From positions 1 to 49,719 of the IMG/VR virus record IMGVR_UViG_3300023174_000240: DNA of 49,719 nucleotides, one strand, 5' to 3'. The notes below the pieces were generated by a model that saw nothing but the letters and a program-made list of their open reading frames with translations, was not told where the DNA came from and made no database searches. Of the stretch, positions 12,844 through 21,820 are shown in pieces. How positions within the stretch are numbered: the stretch's first letter is position 1; each line of letters opens with the position of its first letter. The position numbers were made by a program, and so were the translations under genes. Source of the stretch: a virus.

Positions 12844-13107
12844 ATGAAATTTGATCCTTCAACAATGCCAGATACGGTATCTCCAATTGTAAAAGCACTT
12901 CGCACAATGGTAGAAGCAACTATTGATGATGAATTAGAAAAAGTGGAAAATCGTGATGGTAAAGACACTGCAAATATTGTAGAAAAATCATTACGTGCAG
13001 TAACTATGAAAATATTTCATAATAATCCAAATGTTCATTCGGCAGTTGGGAAAAATATAAATGAATTTGATGAGTCTATAAAGAGTCTTTTTGGAATTGG
13101 GGTATAA
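12844..13107 (+). CDS. Hypothetical helical protein
   Basis: 87 residues, begins MKFDPSTMPDTVSPIVKALR and is helical and charged throughout (DDELEKVENRDGKDTANIVE), unlike the beta-rich neighbours. It has no membrane segment or cysteines. It sits two bases after the tailspike and three before the next fibre gene, so it may be an assembly chaperone for these fibres. That role is inferred from position only. Confidence 0.7.
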   Translation: MKFDPSTMPDTVSPIVKALRTMVEATIDDELEKVENRDGKDTANIVEKSLRAVTMKIFHNNPNVHSAVGKNINEFDESIKSLFGIGV

Positions 13108-13110
13108 AAA

Positions 13111-13443
13111 ATGGCAACAATATTAAATCAGTTTAAAACGGTAACAGCAGTTTTAACAACTAGTAATGTAAGTTTATATACTCCACCAACAGGTTATACT
13201 GGAGTTATTCTTATGGCTCAAGTAGCTAATATTACTTCCACCGCCAGTTCTGTTGATATGTCTTTTTATGATGGCACATCTTATACATCTTTATTAAAAG
13301 GATATTCAGTTCCAGGAAATGATGCAACATCTGCAACAGTTGGAAAACTTGTAATAGAATATGGTAAATCACTTTATGGACAAGCAGCAGCAAATAGCAC
13401 CCTTCATGTTACTCTAAGCATCTTGGAAACTTTTAATGGCTAA
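13111..13443 (+). CDS. Small beta-sandwich virion protein
   Basis: 110 residues. The pattern ATILNQFKTVTAVLTTSNVS, YTPPTGYTGVILMAQVANIT and SVDMSFYDGTSYTSLLKGY is an all-beta fold. The protein at 23057-23407 has the same layout (intersubunit Ala/Thr/Ser-rich strands, VTLTIQFGG, SGLTLILPG). Both are probably paralogous decoration or fibre-tip proteins. The end overlaps the next ATG by eight bases. Confidence 0.65.
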   Translation: MATILNQFKTVTAVLTTSNVSLYTPPTGYTGVILMAQVANITSTASSVDMSFYDGTSYTSLLKGYSVPGNDATSATVGKLVIEYGKSLYGQAAANSTLHVTLSILETFNG

Positions 13444-14731
13444 AAATTTATCTGGTAGAGTAAAGAAAACACCACCTACTGGAGTATCTGCAGATAGATA
13501 TAATTATATTGGTTTATCTGAAGTAGAGCCAGACTTAGGTGTACCTTCAACCACAAACCAAGTATTAACCTCGTCTGTGCAGGGTATACGTTCTTGGGTG
13601 GCAGCCACTGCTTTACAGGGTACTGGTGGATCTGCAGGCATTCAAGGTCTTACTGGAATTCAAGGCATTCAAGGAACGGTAGGTGCAAGTGGTGTTTCTT
13701 CTAGCTACTTTAATTACAGAATTGATACTAACTCCACAGCTAATACTGACCCTGGTGCAGGTAATTTAAGATATAACAATGTTACTCAAACAAGTGCTAC
13801 AGCTTTATACATAGACTATTTAACACAAGACAATATTGATATTGATATGTTTTTAGCGCTTTTACAAGTTAATGATAAACTTTTTATTCAAGATGCAAAT
13901 AACTCCGATAATGTGCAACAATTTAAAGTTAGTGGAGCTATTAATCCAGGCAATAATACTTATGTTCAAGTTCCAGTAACATATGTTACATCAAGTGGCA
14001 CAGGTACCACTAATTTTGCAAATAACCACCCAGTTATTTTAGTTACTACTGCTGCAGGAATACAGGGAACTACTGGATCTCAGGGCGTCACTGGTACTCA
14101 AGGAACAGCTGGTACACAAGGATTAACTGGAAATCAAGGAACTGTTGGCACAACAGGTACACAAGGTTTGCAGGGAAGCCAAGGTACAACGGGAACTCAA
14201 GGAACAACGGGACTACAAGGATTACAAGGCATTCAAGGAATTACAGGAAGATATACTCTTTCTGCAAATGCTCCCTCTTCACCTGTAGTTGGAGATGCTT
14301 GGGTAGACACAGATGATGGTCGCACTTATATTTATGATGCTACTGGATGGTTTGAGCCGTACGATAATTTAATTGGTTTGCAGGGAACTCAAGGAATACA
14401 AGGTACTTTTGGGCCAGCTACAGTTCCTTTGAATTCACAGACATCCTCTTACACTCTTGCAGCAAGTGATAATGGAAAACTTATATCAATAACAACAGGC
14501 GGTGTAACAGTTCCAGTAAATATATTTAGCACAGGAAATAATATTGTTATTTATAACAACTCAACAAGTAGCCAAACTATTACTCAAGGAACCAACACAA
14601 CTCTTAGATTATCTGGCACTGCTTCTACAGGAAATAGAACTTTATCTCAATATGGAATTGCTACAGTTATATGCGTTGATGCTACTAATAACGCAAATGT
14701 ATTTACTATTTCTGGGGCGGGGTTGAGTTAA
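13436..14731 (+). CDS. Collagen-like fibre shaft with conserved C-terminal domain, module 1
   Basis: 431 residues. An N-terminal cap (RYNYIGLSEVEPDLGVPSTT) is followed by Gly-x-Gln/Thr triplets (IQGLTGIQGIQG), a beta insertion near 80-205, a second triplet run, the APSSPVVGDAWVDTDDGRTY domain, and a C-terminal domain with SDNGKLISITTGGVTVP. That last domain recurs in the proteins at 15452 and 21164 and probably trimerises or caps the shaft. The gene end shares a 38-base identical block with 16649-16686. The next gene encodes a separate LamG head. Confidence 0.85.
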   Translation: MAKNLSGRVKKTPPTGVSADRYNYIGLSEVEPDLGVPSTTNQVLTSSVQGIRSWVAATALQGTGGSAGIQGLTGIQGIQGTVGASGVSSSYFNYRIDTNSTANTDPGAGNLRYNNVTQTSATALYIDYLTQDNIDIDMFLALLQVNDKLFIQDANNSDNVQQFKVSGAINPGNNTYVQVPVTYVTSSGTGTTNFANNHPVILVTTAAGIQGTTGSQGVTGTQGTAGTQGLTGNQGTVGTTGTQGLQGSQGTTGTQGTTGLQGLQGIQGITGRYTLSANAPSSPVVGDAWVDTDDGRTYIYDATGWFEPYDNLIGLQGTQGIQGTFGPATVPLNSQTSSYTLAASDNGKLISITTGGVTVPVNIFSTGNNIVIYNNSTSSQTITQGTNTTLRLSGTASTGNRTLSQYGIATVICVDATNNANVFTISGAGLS

Positions 14732-14736
14732 TATGG
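14699..14736 (+). repeat. 38-base block identical to 16649-16686 at a fibre-gene junction
   Basis: The last codons of the collagen-like gene, its stop, and the first bases of the following head gene are identical to the same junction at 16649-16686. The genes that follow are unrelated (LamG versus PA14). This fits recombination exchanging the head gene behind a conserved shaft end. Confidence 0.8.
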
Positions 14737-15452
14737 TACTTGCATCTGCTACTACAGGATATGGAGTTGGATCCATAATTAGAGATTCAAGTTTAATTAC
14801 TTACTATGATCCATCATTAGTACAGTCATATTCTGGAAGCGGAACTACATACACAGATTTAAGCGGTAATTCTAATACTGGAACATTGCAAAATTCACCT
14901 ACTTTTAACACTACTAACTTCTCATTTAATGGAACAAACCAGTATATAAGTACTACAAATAGCTTTACAAACCCAAATGTTTATACAACTTGTTTATGGT
15001 TTAAGACTACTTCAAATGCTGGCCGTATTTTATTTGAATTTGAAAACACACAAACTGGAACAGGATCAACAAATCTTTCAAGCAGAAAAATGTGGGTGGG
15101 AACAGATAATACTCTGTACATTGCAATATATGATGGCTCATCTGTTAGATATGTGCAAACAGGTTATTCAGTAATAGATAATGTATGGAGATATGCTTCT
15201 GCTCATTATAATGGTACAGATTTAAGCCTTTATGTAAATGGTGGTTTAGTAAATACTTATAGTAGTATAGGAACAGCATATCCAACTACTGGATGGTGGA
15301 GAATTGCTGCTTATAAAGGAACTGGTTGGCCTGCTCATAGTGATGGTTATTTTACTGGTAGTATTGGACCAATTCAAATTTATAATAAATCACTTAGTGC
15401 TGCTGAAATTTTACAAAATTTTAATGCTCAAAGAGGAAGGTTTGGTGTCTAA
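14733..15452 (+). CDS. LamG/concanavalin A-like lectin head, module 1
   Basis: 239 residues. YYDPSLVQSYSGSGTTYTDL followed by SGNSNTGTLQNSP and FSFNGTNQYIS is the entry of the LamG jelly-roll, with the later strands LYVNGGLVNTY and the C-terminal GPIQIYNKSLSAAEILQNFN. This fold binds carbohydrate in phages. A close paralogue is at 21820. It starts one base after the stop of the shaft gene and its stop overlaps the next start as TAATG. Likely a receptor-binding tip supplied by a gene separate from its shaft. Confidence 0.85.
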   Translation: MVLASATTGYGVGSIIRDSSLITYYDPSLVQSYSGSGTTYTDLSGNSNTGTLQNSPTFNTTNFSFNGTNQYISTTNSFTNPNVYTTCLWFKTTSNAGRILFEFENTQTGTGSTNLSSRKMWVGTDNTLYIAIYDGSSVRYVQTGYSVIDNVWRYASAHYNGTDLSLYVNGGLVNTYSSIGTAYPTTGWWRIAAYKGTGWPAHSDGYFTGSIGPIQIYNKSLSAAEILQNFNAQRGRFGV

Positions 15453-16681
15453 TGCCTCTTAGTTTTCCCACCACTGGTTTAGTTACTAACGTAACTACTT
15501 ATAGCTTTTCAGGTCGTACTTGGCTTTGGAACGGTTCTTCTTGGCAATCTGTAGGTACAGTACAAGGCGTAGCTGGACCTCAAGGTATACAAGGAATACA
15601 AGGAGCAGTAGCCTCACAAGGAACGGTAGGTCTTCAAGGAACTCAAGGAACTATTGGGTCTCAAGGTACTGTAGGCATTCAAGGTAATACTGGTATACAA
15701 GGAAATACTGGACCTCAAGGTACAACTGGATCTCAAGGAATTATTGGTATTCAAGGATTAACAGGAATTCAAGGTACAACTGGCGCTGGTACCCAAGGAA
15801 CTCAAGGTGTTCAAGGTATAACAGGAGTTGGAACTCAAGGAACTCAAGGTATTACTGGTACTGGTATTCAAGGTTCTGCAGGTAGTGGAAGTCAAGGTAC
15901 TACAGGAACTCAAGGAAATACAGGAATTCAGGGTCCACTTGGTTTGCAGGGAACTCAAGGAATACAAGGTTTAAAAATAGGATTTGTTTATGATTCTTCT
16001 GCACCTTCTTCTCCAGCAATTGGTGATATTTGGGTGGATTCAACAGATGGAGTTAAATATCAATATATTAATGATGGAAATTCTTCACAATGGGTTGAGC
16101 TAGATTCAATTGGTTATGCAGGAGCTCAAGGTTTAATTGGTTTTCAAGGAATTACTGGACTACAAGGATCTTCAGGAACTAATGGAACTAATGGAACTAA
16201 TGGAAGTCAAGGTACTACAGGAACTCAAGGTACAACTGGAACCCAAGGAACAATAGGATTGCAAGGCACAACAGGCTTACAAGGCACAACTGGAACTCAA
16301 GGAACAACAGGTTTACAAGGCACAACAGGGTTACAGGGAACAACAGGAACTCAGGGTTTGACGGGATCTCAAGGAGTAACAACTTTTCCAGTAGTAAATC
16401 AAACCACATCTTATGTATTGCAAGCAAGCGACAATTCAAGAATTGTTTCAATAACAACAGGAGGAGTAACTGTTCCTATAAGCGTATTTAGCGCTGGCGA
16501 TAGTATAGTTATTTTTAATAATTCATCCTCTTCACAAATTATTGCTCAAGGGTCTAGCGTTACTTTAAGATTTGCAGGCAGTGCAAATACAGGAAATAGA
16601 ACGCTTGCTGGATATGGAGTTGCAACTATACTTTGTGTTGCAACTGGAGTATTTACTATTTCTGGGGCGGGGTTGAGTTAA
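15452..16681 (+). CDS. Collagen-like fibre shaft, module 2
   Basis: 409 residues. The N-terminal cap (PLSFPTTGLVTNVTTYSFSG, then RTWLWNGSSWQSVG) is shared with the proteins at 17320 and 22568 and probably attaches to the tail. Long Gly-x-Gln-Gly-Thr triplet runs follow, interrupted by APSSPAIGDIWVDSTDGVKY. The C-terminal domain has SDNSRIVSITTGGVTVP, as in 13436 and 21164. Triplet register is regular with no frameshift. Expected to be a trimeric collagen-like stalk. Confidence 0.88.
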   Translation: MPLSFPTTGLVTNVTTYSFSGRTWLWNGSSWQSVGTVQGVAGPQGIQGIQGAVASQGTVGLQGTQGTIGSQGTVGIQGNTGIQGNTGPQGTTGSQGIIGIQGLTGIQGTTGAGTQGTQGVQGITGVGTQGTQGITGTGIQGSAGSGSQGTTGTQGNTGIQGPLGLQGTQGIQGLKIGFVYDSSAPSSPAIGDIWVDSTDGVKYQYINDGNSSQWVELDSIGYAGAQGLIGFQGITGLQGSSGTNGTNGTNGSQGTTGTQGTTGTQGTIGLQGTTGLQGTTGTQGTTGLQGTTGLQGTTGTQGLTGSQGVTTFPVVNQTTSYVLQASDNSRIVSITTGGVTVPISVFSAGDSIVIFNNSSSSQIIAQGSSVTLRFAGSANTGNRTLAGYGVATILCVATGVFTISGAGLS

Positions 16682-16682
16682 T

Positions 16683-17291
16683 ATGGGTATAATGAATGCT
16701 TTTTCAGGTATTATGGTTCCACAAATATCATTTACACCAGGTTTAGCTGGTAAATTTTTTAATGGTGATTGGAGAGCCACAATATCAACTGGAAATATTG
16801 GTACTCTACCATTAACAACCGCAAATGATAGTAGTAACGTTACGTCAACAGCTAGTCTTCCTAGTTCTTCTTATGGATATGGATTAAATGTTTGGTCATC
16901 TATTTCATATAGTAGTTTAGGAGATTTATACGGGTTTATTGCAATAGGTTATTTTACCCCACCCACTACGGGAACATATAACTTTTATACATCATCTGAC
17001 GATGGAAGCGGTGTTTGGATAGGTTCTACAGCTAGTGATGCCTCTGGAAGAACTACGGCAAATGCTGTAGTAAATAATGGTTTGGGTGCAGGACAAGGAA
17101 ATATAAAAAGAAGCGGAAGTATATCTTTAGTAGGTGGGACACAATACGCTATAAGAATAGTCCATGAAGAAGGTAATGGCGGAGATAACTTAACTTTTAG
17201 TTGGGACGGGCCAGGAATTACTGAAACAACAAATTTAGCTCAATATTTTACTACTAAAACTTTAAATGGTATTGTAACAGGAGATTTTTAA
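16683..17291 (+). CDS. PA14-like carbohydrate-binding head, module 2
   Basis: 202 residues. GLAGKFFNGDWRATISTGNI near the start, then GFIAIGYFTPPTTGTYNFYT, SSDDGSGVWIGSTA and YAIRIVHEEGNGGDNLTFSW match the PA14/GLEYA beta-barrel, in which the DDG motif binds calcium and sugar. It follows the shaft stop by one base at the junction containing the 38-base repeat. Probably the receptor-binding head for the 15452 shaft. Confidence 0.85.
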   Translation: MGIMNAFSGIMVPQISFTPGLAGKFFNGDWRATISTGNIGTLPLTTANDSSNVTSTASLPSSSYGYGLNVWSSISYSSLGDLYGFIAIGYFTPPTTGTYNFYTSSDDGSGVWIGSTASDASGRTTANAVVNNGLGAGQGNIKRSGSISLVGGTQYAIRIVHEEGNGGDNLTFSWDGPGITETTNLAQYFTTKTLNGIVTGDF

Positions 17292-17319
17292 AATGAAATA
17301 TGAAACGGAAGTGATTTAA

Positions 17320-17799
17320 ATGCCAATTGATTTTCCCTCTACTGGATTAGTTTCAAATGTAACTACATATACATCTGGATCTAAAACATGGTTATGGACA
17401 GGATACTCTTGGAAAGCCGTTTTGTCTGGCACAGCCCAAGGAATTCAAGGTAATATAGGTCCGCAAGGTTTAAGTGGTTCATTTGCTGCACAAGGTATAC
17501 AAGGTCCTCAAGGAATTCAAGGAATTCAAGGTCTATTTGGACCTCAAGGCATAATTACTAGCGCTACCCCTCCATCATCTCAAAGTGTTTTATGGATGGA
17601 TACTACAGCTTCTGCTCAAACTGGATTGCAGGGAACTAGAGGTATTCAAGGAATTGCAGGTCCACAAGGAACACAACTTGGGGTTGCCACATATGTACAA
17701 ACTTCAGCACCTACAGGAATACAAGGTGGAACCCCATATGTATGGTGGCAAAAAATTGGGGCAAGTTCATATACTTTATGGATACATGATGGAACTTAA
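17320..17799 (+). CDS. Short collagen-like fibre protein
   Basis: 159 residues. N-terminal cap PIDFPSTGLVSNVTTYTSGS with KTWLWTGYSWKAV, close to those of 15452 and 22568; then short triplet runs (IQGPQGIQGIQG) around PPSSQSVLWMDTTASAQTG. It lacks the SDN...TTGGVTVP C-terminal domain and has no head gene behind it. It ends in YVWWQKIGASSYTLWIHDGT. It could be a reduced copy or a genuine short side fibre. Confidence 0.8.
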   Translation: MPIDFPSTGLVSNVTTYTSGSKTWLWTGYSWKAVLSGTAQGIQGNIGPQGLSGSFAAQGIQGPQGIQGIQGLFGPQGIITSATPPSSQSVLWMDTTASAQTGLQGTRGIQGIAGPQGTQLGVATYVQTSAPTGIQGGTPYVWWQKIGASSYTLWIHDGT

Positions 17800-17801
17800 T
17801 C

Positions 17802-17830
17802 TTGAACTATGTTAAAAGTAATGTTATAAT
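17802..17830 (+). promoter_or_regulatory. Promoter TTGAAC-N17-TATAAT inside the adhesion locus
   Basis: TTGAAC (17802-17807), 17 bases, perfect TATAAT (17825-17830) with TG at 17822-17823. It begins just after the 17320 gene and serves the gene at 17864, which has its own GGGGAG site. Confidence 0.7.
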
Positions 17831-17863
17831 GAAGTATAAAATATAAGCGGGGAGAATAGATAA

Positions 17864-18271
17864 ATGCCATTACAAAATGCTCTTGGTGATCTAGCTTTAG
17901 ATTCTACATTACAAACAACTAATACACGTCTTTCTGCGTTTCAACAAATTTTGCAGCCTTTGCAAAGAATTGCTCAACTATTAAAACCACTGGGAGTAGT
18001 TACAAACTCTACTAACAGACTTAACGTTGATATTAACACTATAACAACTTTGCCAACATTGGCTAACGTAACTACAGTAGGTACAGTATCATCAATTTCC
18101 GCTGGAACAATTACTACAGTTGGTACAGTTTCTAATATTTCTGCAGGAACATTAACAACACTTGGAACTTTAACCAACCAAACACAAATTGGAGCAGTAA
18201 ATGCTTTTGCTCAAATTCACGATATTAGTCGTCAAGGATATAATTCATCAATAAGGGGAAAAATAAGTTAA
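17864..18271 (+). CDS. Small repeat-rich virion protein
   Basis: 135 residues. A helical N-terminus (LDSTLQTTNTRLSAFQQILQ) is followed by short tandem repeats TVGTVSSISAGTITTVGTVS, each about ten residues, giving a small beta-solenoid or strand stack. The C-terminus HDISRQGYNSSIRGKIS is basic. It abuts the 958-residue gene (stop followed directly by ATG) and is likely its partner or adaptor. Confidence 0.7.
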   Translation: MPLQNALGDLALDSTLQTTNTRLSAFQQILQPLQRIAQLLKPLGVVTNSTNRLNVDINTITTLPTLANVTTVGTVSSISAGTITTVGTVSNISAGTLTTLGTLTNQTQIGAVNAFAQIHDISRQGYNSSIRGKIS

Positions 18272-21148
18272 ATGGCAAATACATTAGTTAATACATTAGA
18301 TCTACCATTTTGGGAATTATTAAGCCAAGCTCCCGCCTCATCATCTGCTCTATCTGCAATATCTACTATAGAAGATGGAACTGATCGTTTTATTTATTAC
18401 TATACTACTCAGACTTTATATCGTTATGATACATACAAGGATACTTGGCAACAGCTTGCTCTTTCTCCTGCTGCAGGTTCTACAGTAGTTGACATTAAGC
18501 ATACAAAACGCCGTGGTTTTCATGGACGTGTTATTTCAGCAACCTCCTCTACAGTAACTATTGGTGGCCTTCGCCTTCAAAACTTATCTGGCGAAACTAT
18601 AAGTATTGAATATGGCACAGGTCAGGGGCAGGAACGAACACTTACTTGGGTTAGCGATAACGTACTTGAATCAGGTGTTATTACTGGAACAGCTACAACA
18701 AACATTTCTGATTCTACAAAGAAGTGGCGTTTTAACCAGTGGGCTGGTTATACAGTAGGTATTACTTTTGGTACAGGAGCAACGCAATACCGCAGAGTTG
18801 TATATAATGATGCAACTACTTTATATGTTTCAGATAACAACCTTCTGCCACATGACCCTTGGGGTCAACAGGCCTTTGTAACAGCAGCTCCTTATGCACT
18901 TCCAGTAACTACTGCGGGTTCCCAAGCTAATTACACTATTTCTTCTCAAACATTTAGTGTTAATACAAACTGGACAACTACTCCAGATTCCACTTCATTT
19001 TTTACTACAAGAACTGGTGGAGTTTATTTAATTACATCTGCTGCATCAACGCCATTTTTTAACTTCTATTACTACGATATTGCTAATGATTTATGGACGC
19101 AAAAAACAACTCCGCAAGGTTTTATGGCAGATGCTTTATCAGCAGATGTGTCCCTAGAACGTACTGGACGAGTTTCGACCCCATATGTTACAAAAGTAGG
19201 TACTGTATCAGCAACTACTAGAACCCTAGCGGATTCAGGTATTTCTTTAACAGCAGACCGTTACGCAAACCATACTTTAACTATCACGGGCGGTACAGGT
19301 ATTGGTCAAAAGCGCCGTATTGTTGGCCATACCCCAACTACTTTCTATGTAACTCCTGTGTGGGATACAACACCAGATTCAACATCAACGTATGAAGTAA
19401 CACCAAACATAGATAAACTATGGGCAATTATTCCATCAACAACAGTTTACAAAGGTGCAGGTATTCTTCAATATGATGCTGTTACTGATAACTGGGCAAA
19501 CGCAGAAATATTTGACCAAGGAGTTGCAGCTAATATAACTGCAAAACTTAGCAATTGGACACCTGTAGGTGTTACATCTATTACAAGAATTGCAGCAGGA
19601 GTTACTGCTGTTGCATCTACTCCAGTAGCAGCAGGAACCAACTATGTTATTGGAGATATTTTAACTTTATCTACTGGCGGAGCTGGTGCTCAGGTGATTG
19701 TTACAAACGTATCTGCTACTGGTGCTATTACGGCAGTTTCTCTAATTAACTCAGGAAGCACTACTGGTTATACAGTATCAACCTCTGCAACTACTGGTGG
19801 TACAGGAACATCTGCAACAATTAGTATTACTGCAGTTGGCCCAACAGCTAACGTAGTAACCGCTTCTAACCATTTCTTTAAGTCTGGTGACTCTATAACA
19901 TTTGCTGGGTGTGCAACAGATACATCTTTTAACGCAGCATTTACACTAATTGGGCCGTATGCAGTTAACGCATTTAGTATATCGGCACCTTCAAGCTCAG
20001 CATCTCCAACAGCTGCTGCATCTCAAGGAACAACAACGCTTGTAGATCCAAGTAAGGCTTGGACTACAAATGAACATGTTGGTCGTATAGTTACAATTGC
20101 AGTATCTGGTATTAACCCAACAACTCAGGTTTCTTGGATTACTGCTAATACTGGAACCACACTAACTTTAGCAAGCACAATTACTGCACCAGTTAACGGT
20201 ACTTCTAAATATGTTATTGCTGATGCAAAGTTATTTGGTACAGATGATCAAAGTAAAACTTTTGGTAAAGAAAATGATGGTTGGGCTACTGGTGGGTCTA
20301 CCACTACTTTAGTAGACTCAACTAAGTCTTGGGATAAAGGACAGTGGGTTGGGTACTACTTTAAAGTTGAAGCGGGAACTGGTTATGGTTCTGGTCGCAT
20401 TGCTATTACTGCAAATGATGCAACTACCCTAACATTTGCTACACAAACATTTACTCCAGATGCAACAACAAAATACGAAATTGCAGACTCATGGGGTCTT
20501 GTAACAACGGGTACATCTACCTCTTTATTTACTGATACTGCACACGCTTGGCCTGTTAACTTATACGCTGGAAAACGTATTCAATTTACTTCTAACGCTA
20601 ACTTAGGTTATCAAGTACAGATTACCTCTAATACGGCAACTACTATTACTTTAACAACGGCATTGGCGGCAATCCCTACAGCAAACTTAGCTGCTTATTG
20701 TATTCTTGGCATACCTGCCCGTGGTGCAGGAACCTCACTTATTTGGAACTGGGGTTCAACTGATACTACTAAGACAGGACGTTATTTCTACTCTGTTCGT
20801 GGTGGTGCTACAACGGGACAAATTGATATCTATGATATTTCTTCTGGCAAGTGGATTATTGCTCCTCATATTCGTGGCCTTTCTGAACTTTGGACTACAG
20901 GCTCTTCACACGCATACGATGGTGCAGATACTATCTACCTAACTCGTACTGCATCAGGTGCTGTTGTTCGTGTGTTTGCTTATAATATAAACACACAACA
21001 GTTACAAGGTATTGGTACAACCACAATGCTTAGTGGTACCCCATCAACTGGAAACCTTATGGAAGTAATTAAAGACGCTTCTGGAAACAAATTCTTATAC
21101 ATACTACAGGAAACTGGAACTCAACTAACTAGAGCTTTAGTTTGGTAA
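18272..21148 (+). CDS. Large repeat-containing virion protein
   Basis: 958 residues with no signal or membrane span. The body has at least five copies of a repeat of about 50 residues, for example TNISDSTKKWRFNQWAGYTV, TTLVDSTKSWDKGQWVGYYF and TSLFTDTAHAWPVNLYAGKR, each followed by GTG...R.I..N..TTL. Between them are aromatic blade-like strands (FFNFYYYDIANDLWTQK, LWAIIPSTTVYKG) that recall Kelch-type propellers. The repeats suggest an elongated tail appendage or baseplate wheel protein. It uses more G/C-ending codons than the fibre genes, which may indicate high expression. Confidence 0.75.
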   Translation: MANTLVNTLDLPFWELLSQAPASSSALSAISTIEDGTDRFIYYYTTQTLYRYDTYKDTWQQLALSPAAGSTVVDIKHTKRRGFHGRVISATSSTVTIGGLRLQNLSGETISIEYGTGQGQERTLTWVSDNVLESGVITGTATTNISDSTKKWRFNQWAGYTVGITFGTGATQYRRVVYNDATTLYVSDNNLLPHDPWGQQAFVTAAPYALPVTTAGSQANYTISSQTFSVNTNWTTTPDSTSFFTTRTGGVYLITSAASTPFFNFYYYDIANDLWTQKTTPQGFMADALSADVSLERTGRVSTPYVTKVGTVSATTRTLADSGISLTADRYANHTLTITGGTGIGQKRRIVGHTPTTFYVTPVWDTTPDSTSTYEVTPNIDKLWAIIPSTTVYKGAGILQYDAVTDNWANAEIFDQGVAANITAKLSNWTPVGVTSITRIAAGVTAVASTPVAAGTNYVIGDILTLSTGGAGAQVIVTNVSATGAITAVSLINSGSTTGYTVSTSATTGGTGTSATISITAVGPTANVVTASNHFFKSGDSITFAGCATDTSFNAAFTLIGPYAVNAFSISAPSSSASPTAAASQGTTTLVDPSKAWTTNEHVGRIVTIAVSGINPTTQVSWITANTGTTLTLASTITAPVNGTSKYVIADAKLFGTDDQSKTFGKENDGWATGGSTTTLVDSTKSWDKGQWVGYYFKVEAGTGYGSGRIAITANDATTLTFATQTFTPDATTKYEIADSWGLVTTGTSTSLFTDTAHAWPVNLYAGKRIQFTSNANLGYQVQITSNTATTITLTTALAAIPTANLAAYCILGIPARGAGTSLIWNWGSTDTTKTGRYFYSVRGGATTGQIDIYDISSGKWIIAPHIRGLSELWTTGSSHAYDGADTIYLTRTASGAVVRVFAYNINTQQLQGIGTTTMLSGTPSTGNLMEVIKDASGNKFLYILQETGTQLTRALVW

Positions 21149-21163
21149 TAGGTAAGGTAAATA

Positions 21164-21820
21164 ATGCCACAACTTAAGTACTATGATACAAATAGCAATT
21201 CTTGGCTACCTGTTTTAGCAGGAGCACAAGGAGTAGTTGGTATACAAGGAAATAAATATAATGCAGCTTTAAATTCTACTCCACCATCTTCTCCAGTTTC
21301 TGGAGATGTTTGGTTTGATTTAGAATCTGGACGTATGGCAGTTTGGAATGGCACTCAATGGTTTGAACCATATTCTAATTTAAATGGAGCGCAAGGCACT
21401 ACAGGTCTTCAAGGTATTCTAGGAGCACAGGGTATTCAAGGTATACCTGGTTCTTTTGCTGCCCAAGGTATTCAAGGCCCTGTTGGCTCACAAGGAGTTC
21501 AAGGTTCTTTAGGGCAAATAAGTTTTCCAGTAATAACTCAAGCTTCTTCTTATATATTACAAGCTAGCGATAATGGAAAAGTTATTTCAATTTTAACGGG
21601 TGGTGTTACAGTTCCATCAAGCGTTTTTAATCCTGGTGATAATATAGTTATTTTTAATAACTCAACAATTACACAAAATATTACTCAAGGTACAGGAGTT
21701 ACTCTTAGGTTGCCTTCAACTACAACTACAGGAACTAGAACATTATCTTCGTATGGTCTTGCAACTATATTATGTGTAGATGTTGGAATATTTACTGTTT
21801 CTGGTCCAGGAGTAGTATAG
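21164..21820 (+). CDS. Collagen-like fibre shaft, module 3
   Basis: 218 residues. A short cap (PQLKYYDTNSNSWLPVLAGA), a triplet run, the domain PPSSPVSGDVWFDLESGRMA, a second triplet run (IQGPVGSQGVQG), and the C-terminal domain SDNGKVISILTGGVTVP shared with 13436 and 15452. It is a compact version of the longer shafts. Its TAG overlaps the GTG start of the LamG head by one base. Confidence 0.85.
   Translation: MPQLKYYDTNSNSWLPVLAGAQGVVGIQGNKYNAALNSTPPSSPVSGDVWFDLESGRMAVWNGTQWFEPYSNLNGAQGTTGLQGILGAQGIQGIPGSFAAQGIQGPVGSQGVQGSLGQISFPVITQASSYILQASDNGKVISILTGGVTVPSSVFNPGDNIVIFNNSTITQNITQGTGVTLRLPSTTTTGTRTLSSYGLATILCVDVGIFTVSGPGVV

Noticed and set aside
13600-16400. Dense short DNA repeats that could suggest a CRISPR array
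   Set aside because: Repeats are in-frame Gly-x-Gln/Thr codons of collagen-like shafts with no constant repeat/spacer period and no cas genes.
21772-21819. Extension of the LamG head gene to 21772
   Set aside because: The extension is the antiframe of the shaft C-terminus (Cys/Trp-rich MCRCWNIYCFWS) and the GTG at 21820 restores the paralogue's exact length.
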